Source: DATAUD01 sp036268455
Lineage (GTDB): Bacteria > Verrucomicrobiota > Verrucomicrobiia > Limisphaerales > Palsa-1400
Length of the DNA: 64,000 bases
Direction of reading: 5' to 3'
NCBI GenBank assembly: GCA_036268455.1
Contig: DATAUD010000002.1
Coordinates: forward strand, 164,208-228,207
Shown here: positions 36,685-45,622 of the stretch, one piece after another
Position numbering within the stretch: the first letter of the stretch is position 1
Layout of the letters: each line of letters opens with the position of its first letter
The notes under the pieces: generated by a model
Databases searched by the model: none
The model's input: only the letters and a program-made list of their open reading frames with translations
Told to the model about the DNA's origin: nothing
Position numbers and translations under genes: made by a program

Positions 36685-38382
36685 ATGACCCAACCCGACC
36701 AAGACGAGCAGTTTTATCGCGATACGGAGAGCCTGGCTCACCCGGAGCTTGATGATCGGCAACTTGCCATGCTCGAACCGTTGGCTGCGCGGCGTATCTT
36801 GCGACCAGGCGAAATGGTCTATCATGCCGGCCAGCGCAATGTCGGACTGATCGTGGTCCTGCGCGGCGCAGTGGAAGCTTTTGAGGCGCGTGACGGGCGC
36901 CAGCAAAACCTTGCGAACATCGGCCCGCGGAATTTTGCCGGAGACGTTGCAGCGCTGATGGGCACGGCCTCAGTGGCCAGCCTTCGGGGTGGGGCGGAAG
37001 AGAGCGAGATTCTGGAAGTGCCCGCCGACCGGTTGCGGCAGGCCCTGGCGGAATTGCCCGGCGTGAGCGAGACAATCGTGCGCGCGTTTATCCTGCGACG
37101 ACAACGGCTCCAACGCGACCGCGAGTTTGCCGGGCTGCGCATCATTGCGGAAGAGGGATCCCAGGACGGACGCGAGTTGGATGATTTTCTCGATAAGAAT
37201 CATATTCCGCATAGGTTGATCGGCGCTCAAAGCGAAGCAGGCCGGGGCTTATCCGCGCAACTGCGCCTCTTCAGCCGCGATTTGCCCGCGCTTATTACGG
37301 CCGATGGCATCCCTTTGCGGCATCCCTCATTGCGCGAGGTCGCAAGGGTGGCGGGCCTGCTCCGCTCGGTGGAGGCGGATAATGAGGGCGATGTGACCTG
37401 TGACTTGGGTATTATTGGCGCAGGACCGGCCGGGTTGGCGGCCGCCGTTTATGCGGCTTCGGAAGGACTTAAAACTGTCGTTCTGGAGAGTTTCGCGCCG
37501 GGCGGTCAGGCCGGGTCCTCCTCTTTCATCGAGAACTTCTTTGGCTTCCCCACCGGTGTTAGTGGCGGGGATTTGACCTACAGCGCACAGCTTCAGGCGT
37601 ATCGGTTCGGCGCGAAGTTCGCCACGCCCGCCCAGGCGCTGTCATTGGCATTTACAGACGGAGATTACCGCGCGACTGTGCGAGCCGAAGGCTTTAACTC
37701 GACCCTCCGCGCCAAGTGCCTCATCATCGCGACTGGTGCTAATTACCGCCGGTTGGAGGCCGAAGGCCGCGAGAGGTTTGAGGGAACCGGGGTTTATTAC
37801 GCGGCCACGGGCCGTGAAGCCCAACTTTGCCGCAACGCAACGGTGATTGTTGCGGGTGGCGGCAATTCGGCGGGCCAGGCGGCGATGTTTCTCTCCGAGC
37901 ACGCGGAGAAAGTGCTGTTGGTCATCCGTGGCGAAGGTTTGACCAAAAGCATGTCCAGCTATCTGTCGCGGCGGGTTGAGGCAAAAGAGAACATCGAGAT
38001 TCTGGCGAACACAGAAATCCAAAGGATGCTGGGGAACAAAACGCTTGAAGCTGTCGAGTTGGAGAACGCCATCACACATGAGCGGCGCACCGTCCAGACG
38101 TCGGCCATTTTTTCCATGATCGGCGCCTCACCCTGCACCGCCTGGTTGCCCCCCGATATCGAGTGCGACCAAAGGGGTTTCATTAAGACAGGCTCCGCGA
38201 TCGCCGACACACCCGCCTGGAAAGGAGCGCGTCGTCCTCCAAGTCCACTGGAGACCAGCCGTCCGGGGATTTTTGCCGCCGGCGACGTGCGCTCCGGTTC
38301 AGTCAAACGCTGCGCCGCGGCTGTCGGCGAGGGAGGCACAGCAGTGGAAGGAGTGCATGAAGTGCTTGGGACCTACGCTTAA
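36685..38382 (+). CDS. FAD-dependent pyridine nucleotide oxidoreductase (thioredoxin-reductase-like) with cyclic-nucleotide-binding domain
   Basis: The protein has 565 aa. Residues about 25-135 form a cNMP-binding/Crp-like domain (LRPGEMVYHAG, then GPRNFAGDVAAL). A short thioredoxin-like linker follows, about 150-225. The rest is a two-dinucleotide-domain flavoprotein with GAGPAGLAAAVYAASEG near residue 245 and AGGGNSAGQAAMF near 389, ending in FAAGDVRSGSVKR. The redox CxxC of true thioredoxin reductases is absent: the site reads YYAATGREAQLC. This is normal for the cNMP-TrxR-like family, so direct thioredoxin reduction is unlikely. Its physiological electron acceptor is unknown. Confidence 0.85.
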   Translation: MTQPDQDEQFYRDTESLAHPELDDRQLAMLEPLAARRILRPGEMVYHAGQRNVGLIVVLRGAVEAFEARDGRQQNLANIGPRNFAGDVAALMGTASVASLRGGAEESEILEVPADRLRQALAELPGVSETIVRAFILRRQRLQRDREFAGLRIIAEEGSQDGRELDDFLDKNHIPHRLIGAQSEAGRGLSAQLRLFSRDLPALITADGIPLRHPSLREVARVAGLLRSVEADNEGDVTCDLGIIGAGPAGLAAAVYAASEGLKTVVLESFAPGGQAGSSSFIENFFGFPTGVSGGDLTYSAQLQAYRFGAKFATPAQALSLAFTDGDYRATVRAEGFNSTLRAKCLIIATGANYRRLEAEGRERFEGTGVYYAATGREAQLCRNATVIVAGGGNSAGQAAMFLSEHAEKVLLVIRGEGLTKSMSSYLSRRVEAKENIEILANTEIQRMLGNKTLEAVELENAITHERRTVQTSAIFSMIGASPCTAWLPPDIECDQRGFIKTGSAIADTPAWKGARRPPSPLETSRPGIFAAGDVRSGSVKRCAAAVGEGGTAVEGVHEVLGTYA

Positions 38383-38418
38383 GCGTTTCAACACGTGCGA
38401 ATAGGAAATGGCAGACCA

Positions 38419-39993
38419 CTAATTCCAACGGTAACTCCAGCCGCGCGCATCCACGTGTACCGGATGTCCATTCAATGTCACGTCAACCGCTGAGTCGTTA
38501 AAATTTTCCACCACCCAGCCTCCATGAGTGAACAAGTAAAGGGCGACCCCGTTTGGCGCCCGGAACTTCGCACGGAAGGGATTTAGCAAAGGCGCCCGGA
38601 TTTCGTCCAACCTCTGTTGCGGCAACGCGAGCAGCGATTTCGGATCTCCATTCACTGTCAAAACATAAACGTTAGTCGCCCTGAGATTGATTCGGTTTTC
38701 AAGCCTGCGCACCAAGCCGTCCGTTAATATTATCGGTCGTCCTGTCTTGATGAAACCTTCTAGTTCCTGCGTCAAATTCGTGTCCGCCAGGGCGTGAGCG
38801 GAAAGAAAGGCAGCCGGAGCATTCGTTGGAAATTCGTGGCATGGGACGAGCGGCAGGCCAATCATCCCCACAAAATCGAAGACCCGCGCTTCATCCCGAG
38901 GACTGCTATTGGCCGGCTTGTAAGCCGCAATCCCCAAAGGTTTACGGCGCTGGACTTCACGGGCAACAGTGAGCAATTCGGGAATGTTTTTTCGCAGCGC
39001 TTCGATGTCAGGCAGCCCCGTGTCATAATGAAGGCCGCCGAAGTGGAACAGCATGGATTCGCGCGCCCCCGCCAGAATGGTTTGCCGGGCTTGTTCCACA
39101 TAAGTGCGCTCCGTTGTGCCCAGCCAGTCGTACCAACCGCCGCCGCACTTTTCGCCGCCGATTCCACCAAGCCAGCGCATCAGGAAGTAGCCCTCGTATT
39201 GCGGCGTGTGTCCCCATTCAGCGTTCGTGTAGTCGCGAGTTTCTGTCCCGACCCAAATGCGATCGAACGCGGCGGTCTCCCGAGTCACATCGTATCCTCG
39301 GTCCTGGAATTTGTCGTACCATTGAGGGTATTTGATAATCAGGCGGACTTTTGGGTTGATGCTTTTGGCGGCAGCCAGCAGGCGGTCCTCCGAAACGCGC
39401 AGCATCAGTTCGCGCCGATAGTCCGACCACGTATCGCCAACGATGGGATAGGAATGCGAACCAACGATAACGGCTTGGGCGCGTCGCGCGGCGTCGCAAT
39501 TGGAACATGTGCAATCGGTAAACCAAAAGTCGTCGATCATAATCTCGTCGAACAATCCGGCGGCGTACTTGAAAATCGATTCGAGATGGTCCTGGGTTGC
39601 GGCATCGGTATAACACGAGATCTCGCTGGACCAATGATCCGATGGCTTGCCCACGCGAGTCGTCGTCACGCAACCGGAAACCAGAAAACCCTTCGCGCGG
39701 AAGCGGTCCCGCGCCCGTGCCAATGTCGCCCGGTCAGTCTGGTAACCGTCGCGAAATTCCTCCAAATAAACTTTGGTCACGCCGGATTCCTTGCACCATT
39801 GGATTGCCCCGTCAATGGCGGCGTCAGACGACAACGAATCGCGAACGTCCTGCGCCGTGAAAAGCGTGGAGAACCGATGATCATCCCCGAACCGTTGGGC
39901 CAGGTTCCACAAATCCGGGGTCGAGTCAGAAGCCGTGGCCGCGTTCAAACAATGCAGTCCGGCAAGTAGGAGAACGATACACCATCGAATCAT
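38419..39993 (-). CDS. Secreted protein with a glycoside-hydrolase-like TIM barrel
   Basis: The protein has 524 aa and a signal peptide (MIRWC, hydrophobic core, cut near LNAATA). The first 350 residues alternate strand and helix as in a TIM barrel, with acidic residues at strand ends: VTKVYLEEFRDGY, FDEIMIDDFWF and VRLIIKYPQWY. A CTCSNC cluster follows the DD pair and may bind metal or form a disulphide. The C-terminal 80 residues look like a small beta domain. Putative glycosidases of this layout occur in Verrucomicrobiota, but I do not recognise a numbered family, so the catalytic role is inferred. Confidence 0.55.
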   Translation of the reverse strand: MIRWCIVLLLAGLHCLNAATASDSTPDLWNLAQRFGDDHRFSTLFTAQDVRDSLSSDAAIDGAIQWCKESGVTKVYLEEFRDGYQTDRATLARARDRFRAKGFLVSGCVTTTRVGKPSDHWSSEISCYTDAATQDHLESIFKYAAGLFDEIMIDDFWFTDCTCSNCDAARRAQAVIVGSHSYPIVGDTWSDYRRELMLRVSEDRLLAAAKSINPKVRLIIKYPQWYDKFQDRGYDVTRETAAFDRIWVGTETRDYTNAEWGHTPQYEGYFLMRWLGGIGGEKCGGGWYDWLGTTERTYVEQARQTILAGARESMLFHFGGLHYDTGLPDIEALRKNIPELLTVAREVQRRKPLGIAAYKPANSSPRDEARVFDFVGMIGLPLVPCHEFPTNAPAAFLSAHALADTNLTQELEGFIKTGRPIILTDGLVRRLENRINLRATNVYVLTVNGDPKSLLALPQQRLDEIRAPLLNPFRAKFRAPNGVALYLFTHGGWVVENFNDSAVDVTLNGHPVHVDARGWSYRWN

Positions 39994-40004
39994 AATCGTT
40001 CATT

Positions 40005-40952
40005 CTATCGCTGGTTCGCGAGCGGGATCAACTCCGTGAGGTTCACTTGACGCGAGCGCTGAAGAATGTCGCCGGAATACCGCCCCTGCATCGAGCGGCC
40101 GTTTTCGAGCATCGTGGAAAACACATCCTTCAACCGGCTCGCGTTCAAGGTTCGGCCGCTGGCGTAGTATTTTCTGGCGACTTGCCCAATGGCGTAAGTC
40201 GATGCAAACGCGAAGGCCGAGCCGGAGGCTTCCCCAACCAAACCGCCCAACAAACCGCCTCCCAGTCTGCGCGCGAACCCGCCGATCAATTGCCGCGTAA
40301 ACCCTTCGAAAACCTGGGAAGTCAGGCCAACGCCCACCGTTGCAAGAAAATCTTTGATGTGGCCGCGGTCGAGTTCGTATCCGTAAGCATGGCCTATCTG
40401 ATACACCAGGCGCATTTGCAGCGGGACGATCGCCATCGTGGCAAGGGTGTGCGGCATAATTTCCAGAGCGCCGTTCAGGATGGCGGCATTCATGATCATC
40501 TGCTCCAGCTCGGATTCGCGATTGGCGTCCGGCATTGGCGGAGCGGAAATAATGGGCGGCTGCGCAGCCATGGATTGGGCCTTTTGCTGGTGGGTGTTCG
40601 TGGCGGACGCTTCAAGATGAAGCGCGCCGTGCAAGTCCGAGAGAAATTTGTTTTCGGAATCGTTTGCCACTCCGTCGGCATTGCAAACGCAGACAGCCAT
40701 CTCATACGCAAGCGCGCGCGCGGACGGGCTTTGAAGCTGGCCTGCCGCGGTCGCAAGCGAGAATTTTCCTCCAAGAACGTCCTGGTAAACCGAAGCGACG
40801 TCCAGGCCCTCGCCGGAGAAGCCGCTGACGATTTGTTGAATGCGGGCGCGTTCGCCTTCGCTTTGATTGCCATCCGCGAATGCGGCAAGCACACAAATGC
40901 CGGCGATGGCGCGGTGTTCCTGTTGATCGAGCGCAGAAGGTTCAATTGCCAT
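40005..40952 (-). CDS. TerB-like and DUF697-like cytoplasmic/membrane-associated protein
   Basis: The 315-aa protein starts at MAIEPSALDQQEHRA. Residues about 10-110 fit the TerB-like all-helical domain: ICVLAAFADGNQSEGE, an acidic metal-like loop, then VCVCNADGVANDSENKFL. Residues about 155-290 have Gly/Ala-rich hydrophobic helices (for example RLGGGLLGGLVGEASGS and FASTYAIGQVARKYY) typical of DUF697/YcjF-like proteins. The role is unknown; TerB-like proteins are often linked to stress responses. It is divergent from the CvpA-like gene, with 111 nt between starts. Confidence 0.65.
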   Translation of the reverse strand: MAIEPSALDQQEHRAIAGICVLAAFADGNQSEGERARIQQIVSGFSGEGLDVASVYQDVLGGKFSLATAAGQLQSPSARALAYEMAVCVCNADGVANDSENKFLSDLHGALHLEASATNTHQQKAQSMAAQPPIISAPPMPDANRESELEQMIMNAAILNGALEIMPHTLATMAIVPLQMRLVYQIGHAYGYELDRGHIKDFLATVGVGLTSQVFEGFTRQLIGGFARRLGGGLLGGLVGEASGSAFAFASTYAIGQVARKYYASGRTLNASRLKDVFSTMLENGRSMQGRYSGDILQRSRQVNLTELIPLANQR

Positions 40953-41063
40953 AGTGGAATTATGACGCCGCCCAAGCCAAAATCCCATTCCAATCGAGCG
41001 GCGATTTTGCAACCTGAAATCAGCCCAATCCGTGGCAAGAGACCTGCTCAAAGAGGTCTTGCT

Positions 41064-41750
41064 ATGCTGCTGGCTGCGTTACCGCCTATCGCATCTCATA
41101 CAAGATTCGATTATTTTGACATTGTCGCTCTGGACTGGCTCATCCTTGGACTGTTTCAGGGGCGGAGGAGGGGCGTGTCACGGGAGTTGCTGCCGCTGTT
41201 GCAATGGATCGCCATCGTGATCGCGGCTGGGACACTCTACTCGGATTTAAGCCCGCTCATTCACCAAAACACTTACCTTTCAGTCCTTTGGTCCAACATC
41301 TCGGCTTACCTGCTGATTGCCGCCGTCGTGCATCTGGTTTACCTGTGGTTCAGCCGCATGTTCGCCGTGAAATTGGTGGAAATGAATTTGTTCGGTCGGA
41401 GGGAATATTACTTTGGAATGATCGCGGGAACGGCTCGTTTTACCTGCATATTGTTGTTTGGCCTGGCGCTGATGAACTCATGCTTCGCGCCCGCAATGCC
41501 GGTCGCCAAATTGGCCAAACCAAAAAAATCCCTTTCCGGCCTTCACTTTCCGACCTACGCCGAGTTAGAGCAGGACGTTCTGTCCAATTCCTTTTCCGGC
41601 AACTGGGTTCAATCCAACCTTAAGCCCGTTCTTATTGCCTCGGCGAAGCCGCCACAGCCGAAAATCGTCCCGAAGAAAAACGAAAAGGCGCCCACAACGG
41701 ATCTCGCCAGTCAGACAAAAATTGGCGCGGTGGTAAAAAATTCCCGGTAA
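41064..41750 (+). CDS. CvpA family inner membrane protein
   Basis: The 228-aa protein has four hydrophobic helices in the first 150 residues and the CvpA features: FDIVALDWLILGLFQGRRRGVSRE at the start, then VLWSNISAYLLIAAVVHL and a helix containing FGMIAGTARFTCILL. The C-terminus is Lys/Pro-rich and cytoplasmic or periplasmic. CvpA proteins are linked to colicin V export and to envelope stress in other bacteria. The ATG at 41064 is preceded by AAAGAGG; an open frame continues far upstream across the divergent gene but is antisense noise. Confidence 0.75.
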   Translation: MLLAALPPIASHTRFDYFDIVALDWLILGLFQGRRRGVSRELLPLLQWIAIVIAAGTLYSDLSPLIHQNTYLSVLWSNISAYLLIAAVVHLVYLWFSRMFAVKLVEMNLFGRREYYFGMIAGTARFTCILLFGLALMNSCFAPAMPVAKLAKPKKSLSGLHFPTYAELEQDVLSNSFSGNWVQSNLKPVLIASAKPPQPKIVPKKNEKAPTTDLASQTKIGAVVKNSR

Positions 41751-41761
41751 GGTCGGGGCCC

Positions 41762-42105
41762 GGGTTATTCTTCGGTCTCTTTGCCGTTGAGATGATCCTG
41801 GACAATCGCGGCCGGACTCATTGGTTGCCTGCTGGTTTTTTCGTTGATTGCCTATACCGCGGGTTTTTATTTTTCACGGCGCTATTTCATTATGATGTTG
41901 CCGGTCGTCTCCCCATTTATAGCATCGGCATCGGCCCGGCGGCTACATTTATATGTATGATTTGATGCAGCCGCAAGAGCGCGCGCCGGCGATGCAAACG
42001 AAAGCGACACAGCAGATCGAAGCAGCCAAGCCGGGCTTTCTTTCTAAATGGCTATCTGGAAACGGAAACCAGGGGTTTGAACGGTTTCACTTTCCCCGAA
42101 ATTAG
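41762..42105 (+). pseudogene. Decayed small membrane-protein gene with frameshifts
   Basis: The 351 nt between the CvpA-like gene and the repeat protein hold coding-like pieces in three frames that join end to end. The first is a hydrophobic piece reading FFGLFAVEMILD (from 41765), then GLIGCLLVFSLIAYTAGFYF in a second frame. The first frame then resumes with FHYDVAGRLPIYSIGIGP, and a third frame gives YIYMYDLMQPQERAPAM, KPGFLSKWLSG and GFERFHFPRN before a TAG at 42103-42105. Each step needs a shift of one base. A broken two-helix membrane protein is the simplest reading. The family is not recognised. Confidence 0.4.
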
Positions 42106-44621
42106 TTCGTGCCTTCGCCGGATGTTGGCCCCAACTCGAACCCGCCTCGATTGGTCGTGTTCACGAAGTAACCTGCCGCGGTTTGTGAATTTTGCAGAAA
42201 CGCGCCGTAGGCCGTCTTTGTTGTCTTCCGGAGTCCATCTTCAAAGGTCAGGTGTATCAAGCCGGTTTTCGGATTGATGACGCCGGTCAATGTGTTGGTG
42301 GGCGCGTCACCTGATTTGATGACGGTGTTATTGGATTCCGCCGTCACCGTGAAGTTCAAGGGCGCTTCCAAGCCGCCGTCCACGAAGGTCAATGCCGCGT
42401 TGGTCAGATCTACCGCTGCGGTTTTGCGCGACGGAGCATCCCAAACCGATCCGAGGACCGCGACTGTGTTGGTAAATCCGCCGTTGTAATCGACGGCCCT
42501 AGCCGAACCATTTTTGATCCACACGATTTCTCCCCCGGGCGTTTGGCTATAGAGATTGGTGACCCATCCCACCAGAAGTTCGCTTTGGCCAATCGCCACA
42601 TAAAGTGGAATTGCGCCATCCGCCGAAACCGGCACCGACTGGCTGAAGCTCGTGGCATCGGCCAGGGCGCCGGCCACATGTGCCGTTCCCGCGTGGTTGG
42701 TGATCGAAGCGTATCCGTAGCCGGGCGGCGAATTTGCCGGCGCAGTCGCCGCGGGAGGAATGAGCAGGGTGTATTCGTAAGATTTGGCGCTGACCGCCGC
42801 GGCGTCCGCGACCAAATTCGCCGTCCATGGTTCGCCATTGGTGCCGGAAACGGAACCGGTGATTTGCACCAGGCCATTATTCCAGGCCAGTGCCATTTCC
42901 AACGTCAGCGCGCCGCCTAACCTCGGCCCGCGCGCAACTCTCTGGGTGGCCTGTCCGGCAGCGTTAAATTCTCCGGTGAAAGGCAATGAGCTTCCGTTCA
43001 GGATGAGTCTGCCACTATATTTCCCGTTCGTTTTAACAATCAGGCTCCTGAGCATTCCGGAAGTGGCTTCTGTAACCGCATCGGCGGGATAGAATAATCC
43101 GTTGTACGTGGCTTTCGCCTCGACAAAGCTCGGCGTCCCATTGTTTGTCGTCACAGGAGTAGTTGGTGAATTGGTGATATACGCCGCAAGAATTGTGTTC
43201 GTTTGATTGGCGGAAATGGAAACCGTTTGGTTACTCGGCGTTATCCAAGCACTAACCGTGCTGAAGCTTACCGTGTGCGCCCCCACCGACAGACCGGAAA
43301 CGGTTATTCCGCTGTTCTGCAATGAGCCGTTATCCACAGCCCATTGGGCCGCGGCAGGCGTAAGTGTCACTTGCAGCGAGCCGGTTTGAGGAACTGCGCT
43401 GTAGGTTGCGGCGATTAAGACTGTCTGGTTGGCGGCGATTGAAACCGTCTGGCCCGCGGGTGTCGTCCAACCACTGACCGCACTGAAACTCATCGTATGT
43501 GTGCCGACCGACAGACCGGAGACTGTCACACCGCTGTTCTGCATCGCGCCGTTGTCCACTGCCCATTGAGCGCCAGGCGCGTTGAGTGTCACTTCCAACG
43601 AACCAGTTTGAGGAACGGCCACGTAGGTTCCGTTTGCCGAAGTGGTTTGATTGGCGGCGATTGAAACTGTCTGGCTCGCTGGTGTCGTCCATCCGCTGAC
43701 CGTGCTGAAACTTACCGTATGTGTCCCCACGGACAGACCGGAAACTGTCGCACCGCTGTTCTGCATTGCTCCATTATCAACCGCCCATTGAGCACCAGGG
43801 GCGTTTAGCGTTACTTTCAACGAACCAGTTTGAGGGATGGCCACATAAGTTCCGCTTGCCGAAGTGGTTTGAGCGTCTGCAATTGAAACTGTCTGGCTCG
43901 CGGGTGTTGTCCAACCGCTGACTGCGCTGAAACTTATCGTATGTGCGCCCACCGATAGACCGGAATTTGTCGCGCCGCTGCTCTGCATCGCTCCGTTATC
44001 TACCGTCCATTGAGCGTCCGGAGCATTGAGCGTTACTTCCAATGAACCAGTTTGAGGAATGGCCACGTAGGTTCCGCTTGCCGAAGTAGTCTGATCGTTT
44101 GCGATTGAAACTGTCTGGCTCGCGGGTGTCGTCCAGCCGCTGACGACGCTGAAACTCACTGTGTGCGTGCCCACCGACAGGCCGGAGACCGTCGCGCCGC
44201 TGTTTTGCATCGTTCCGTTATCCACAGCCCATTGAGCGCCAGGCGCGTTAAGCGTTACTTCCAATGAACCGGTTTGCGCGCCAGTGGAATCGCTCGGCAC
44301 GAAATAGGCAAGCGGGCTGGACAGCGCGCTTTCATTCCCCTGAGAGTCATACGACGCTATGGCAAAGTAATTTGTCTGCCCTTCCGCCAGGCCGGTAATT
44401 TCGAGGGCCGTGTTAGTTCCCGCATCAAGCTGGTTGCTATAATTCGCGGAGTTGGTGCCGTAGTAGATCGTATAGCCGGCAACAGAGGAATCCTGGCTCG
44501 GATTCCATGCGAGCGTAACTGACGACTGCGCGTCGGCACGAAAACAAAAAGCCAGGAAAAGGACAAGGACAGCCAACAGCTTAACGACCGCGTTGCCTCC
44601 CATTCTGCTACTTTCAGACAT
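42102..44621 (-). CDS. Secreted repeat protein: fibronectin type III domain, five PEGA-like repeats and a C-terminal beta domain
   Basis: The protein has 839 aa. A signal peptide ends near residue 31 (CFRADA-QSS). Residues about 33-112 are a fibronectin type III domain (VTLAWNPS, GYTIYYGTNS, TNYFAIASYD). Residues 117-486 are five tandem 74-residue repeats, each starting TGSLxVTL and containing QWAVDNG, LSVGTHT and QTVSI. The remaining 350 residues are beta-rich and include a CalX-like or similar repeat (GLIHLTFEDGLRKTT). It is probably exported and surface-exposed. The repeats are close in sequence and so young or kept alike by recombination. Confidence 0.75.
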   Translation of the reverse strand: MSESSRMGGNAVVKLLAVLVLFLAFCFRADAQSSVTLAWNPSQDSSVAGYTIYYGTNSANYSNQLDAGTNTALEITGLAEGQTNYFAIASYDSQGNESALSSPLAYFVPSDSTGAQTGSLEVTLNAPGAQWAVDNGTMQNSGATVSGLSVGTHTVSFSVVSGWTTPASQTVSIANDQTTSASGTYVAIPQTGSLEVTLNAPDAQWTVDNGAMQSSGATNSGLSVGAHTISFSAVSGWTTPASQTVSIADAQTTSASGTYVAIPQTGSLKVTLNAPGAQWAVDNGAMQNSGATVSGLSVGTHTVSFSTVSGWTTPASQTVSIAANQTTSANGTYVAVPQTGSLEVTLNAPGAQWAVDNGAMQNSGVTVSGLSVGTHTMSFSAVSGWTTPAGQTVSIAANQTVLIAATYSAVPQTGSLQVTLTPAAAQWAVDNGSLQNSGITVSGLSVGAHTVSFSTVSAWITPSNQTVSISANQTNTILAAYITNSPTTPVTTNNGTPSFVEAKATYNGLFYPADAVTEATSGMLRSLIVKTNGKYSGRLILNGSSLPFTGEFNAAGQATQRVARGPRLGGALTLEMALAWNNGLVQITGSVSGTNGEPWTANLVADAAAVSAKSYEYTLLIPPAATAPANSPPGYGYASITNHAGTAHVAGALADATSFSQSVPVSADGAIPLYVAIGQSELLVGWVTNLYSQTPGGEIVWIKNGSARAVDYNGGFTNTVAVLGSVWDAPSRKTAAVDLTNAALTFVDGGLEAPLNFTVTAESNNTVIKSGDAPTNTLTGVINPKTGLIHLTFEDGLRKTTKTAYGAFLQNSQTAAGYFVNTTNRGGFELGPTSGEGTN
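43164..44273 (-). repeat. Five tandem 222-bp coding repeats
   Basis: Each unit encodes 74 residues and the units lie without gaps inside the secreted repeat protein. Recurrent plus-strand landmarks such as GAACCAGTTTGAGG appear at about 43600, 43823 and 44048, spaced by about 222 nt. The middle copies differ at few positions; the copy nearest the C-terminus is most diverged. Confidence 0.8.
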
Positions 44622-44948
44622 GCCTCCTTAGCAGGCGTGTTGCCAAGAGAATCGGGCCGGAATTCGCAAATTCGCGCAATGGCGTTCGCGGTTCTGAGAA
44701 GACAGAGCCGTCCCGATTATTCGAGTGCGGCGCTCTTTAAGCTCCGCGGAACAAATGAGCACGTGCGCAACATTGCGAATCTCCCCCAAAATCCGGTGTC
44801 CATTCAACACAGGCTCCCGCAATCAGCCTGACCATTTACGAGACAATGAAAATAAGCTTGAATCCAGGCGTCAGTCGTCTTTCACTTAAGGCGTTTGAAG
44901 CGAAACCATGTGATTGGCGCCCGTGACGGCGCTTGGAAGGAACAAAGA
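44622..44948. other. Intergenic region, 327 nt, no gene seen
   Basis: This lies between the start of the minus-strand repeat protein and the start of the Wza-like lipoprotein, so both promoters should be here. I see no convincing -35/-10 pair. A short inverted repeat GCGCC/GGCGC sits about 20 nt before the lipoprotein ATG, and an AAGGA ribosome-binding site follows it. Confidence 0.4.
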
Positions 44949-45581
44949 ATGTCAAACAACTTATTTCGGTGGATGATGAGCGTGACCATGGCCCTCGCCG
45001 CAACCGCGTTTTTCGCGGGTTGCGCGAGCCATCCTGAAATCACCAATTTCGATCAACAAGCGTTCAACAAGGACAGGGCGGCTTCGCTTGAACTCCACGA
45101 TGGTGATAGCGTGCGAATTGACTTTCCCGGTGCTGCCAAGTTTAGCGGCACCCAGACCATTCGGCGCGACGGCAAAATCACCATGCCATCGGTGGGAGAA
45201 ATTCAGGCCGCGGGCCTGACTCCCCATGAACTGGAAAAAGACCTGCTCAAGGATTACGACACGCTGGTGGTGGACAAGGAGGTTACAGTTTCCGTGGTTT
45301 CTTCAATTTTTATGATATACGTGACAGGCGCTGTTGGCCATAGCGGTAAACTGACTTCCGACCGTCCTTTGACTCCGTTGGAGGCATTGCTCGAAGCGGG
45401 CGTTGATGTCCAGAACGCCGACCTCAAGCACGTCACCGTCATTCGCACAAGCGAAAACGGGGACACGCAACGGTTCAAACTGAATGTCAATAAAGTTTTA
45501 AAACACGGGGAACGTCCGGACCCCTTCGCCCTAAAGCCATTGGATATCATCTACGTGCCGCAAAAATTCCAGTGGCTCTAA
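44949..45581 (+). CDS. Polysaccharide export (Wza-like) outer-membrane lipoprotein
   Basis: The 210-aa protein has a lipoprotein signal with lipobox FFAGC, acylated Cys at residue 25. Residues about 45-125 match the Poly_export domain (LELHDGDSVRIDFPG, then IRRDGKITMPSVGEIQAAGLT), and the rest matches an SLBB-like domain (VYVTGAV-like strand, PLTPLEALLEAGV, then LKPLDIIYVPQ). At 210 aa it is short for Wza and lacks its C-terminal transmembrane helix, as in many simpler export systems. AAGGA precedes the ATG. No capsule synthesis genes are adjacent, and the following gene is pgsA. Confidence 0.82.
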   Translation: MSNNLFRWMMSVTMALAATAFFAGCASHPEITNFDQQAFNKDRAASLELHDGDSVRIDFPGAAKFSGTQTIRRDGKITMPSVGEIQAAGLTPHELEKDLLKDYDTLVVDKEVTVSVVSSIFMIYVTGAVGHSGKLTSDRPLTPLEALLEAGVDVQNADLKHVTVIRTSENGDTQRFKLNVNKVLKHGERPDPFALKPLDIIYVPQKFQWL

Positions 45582-45622
45582 ATTGGGCTGGCAGGGTCCG
45601 ACCCAGCCGCGGTGCGAAAGCA

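Noticed and set aside
36685..38382. Thioredoxin reductase with a lost active site
   Set aside because: Absence of CxxC is usual in the cNMP-binding flavoprotein family, so it is not a damaged enzyme.
40047..41063. Long plus-strand open frame upstream of the CvpA-like gene
   Set aside because: It runs antisense through the TerB-like gene, is Arg/His-rich without domain likeness, and the CvpA text starts only at 41064.
43164..44273. CRISPR-like array
   Set aside because: The 222-bp units are coding, contiguous and in frame, with no spacers.
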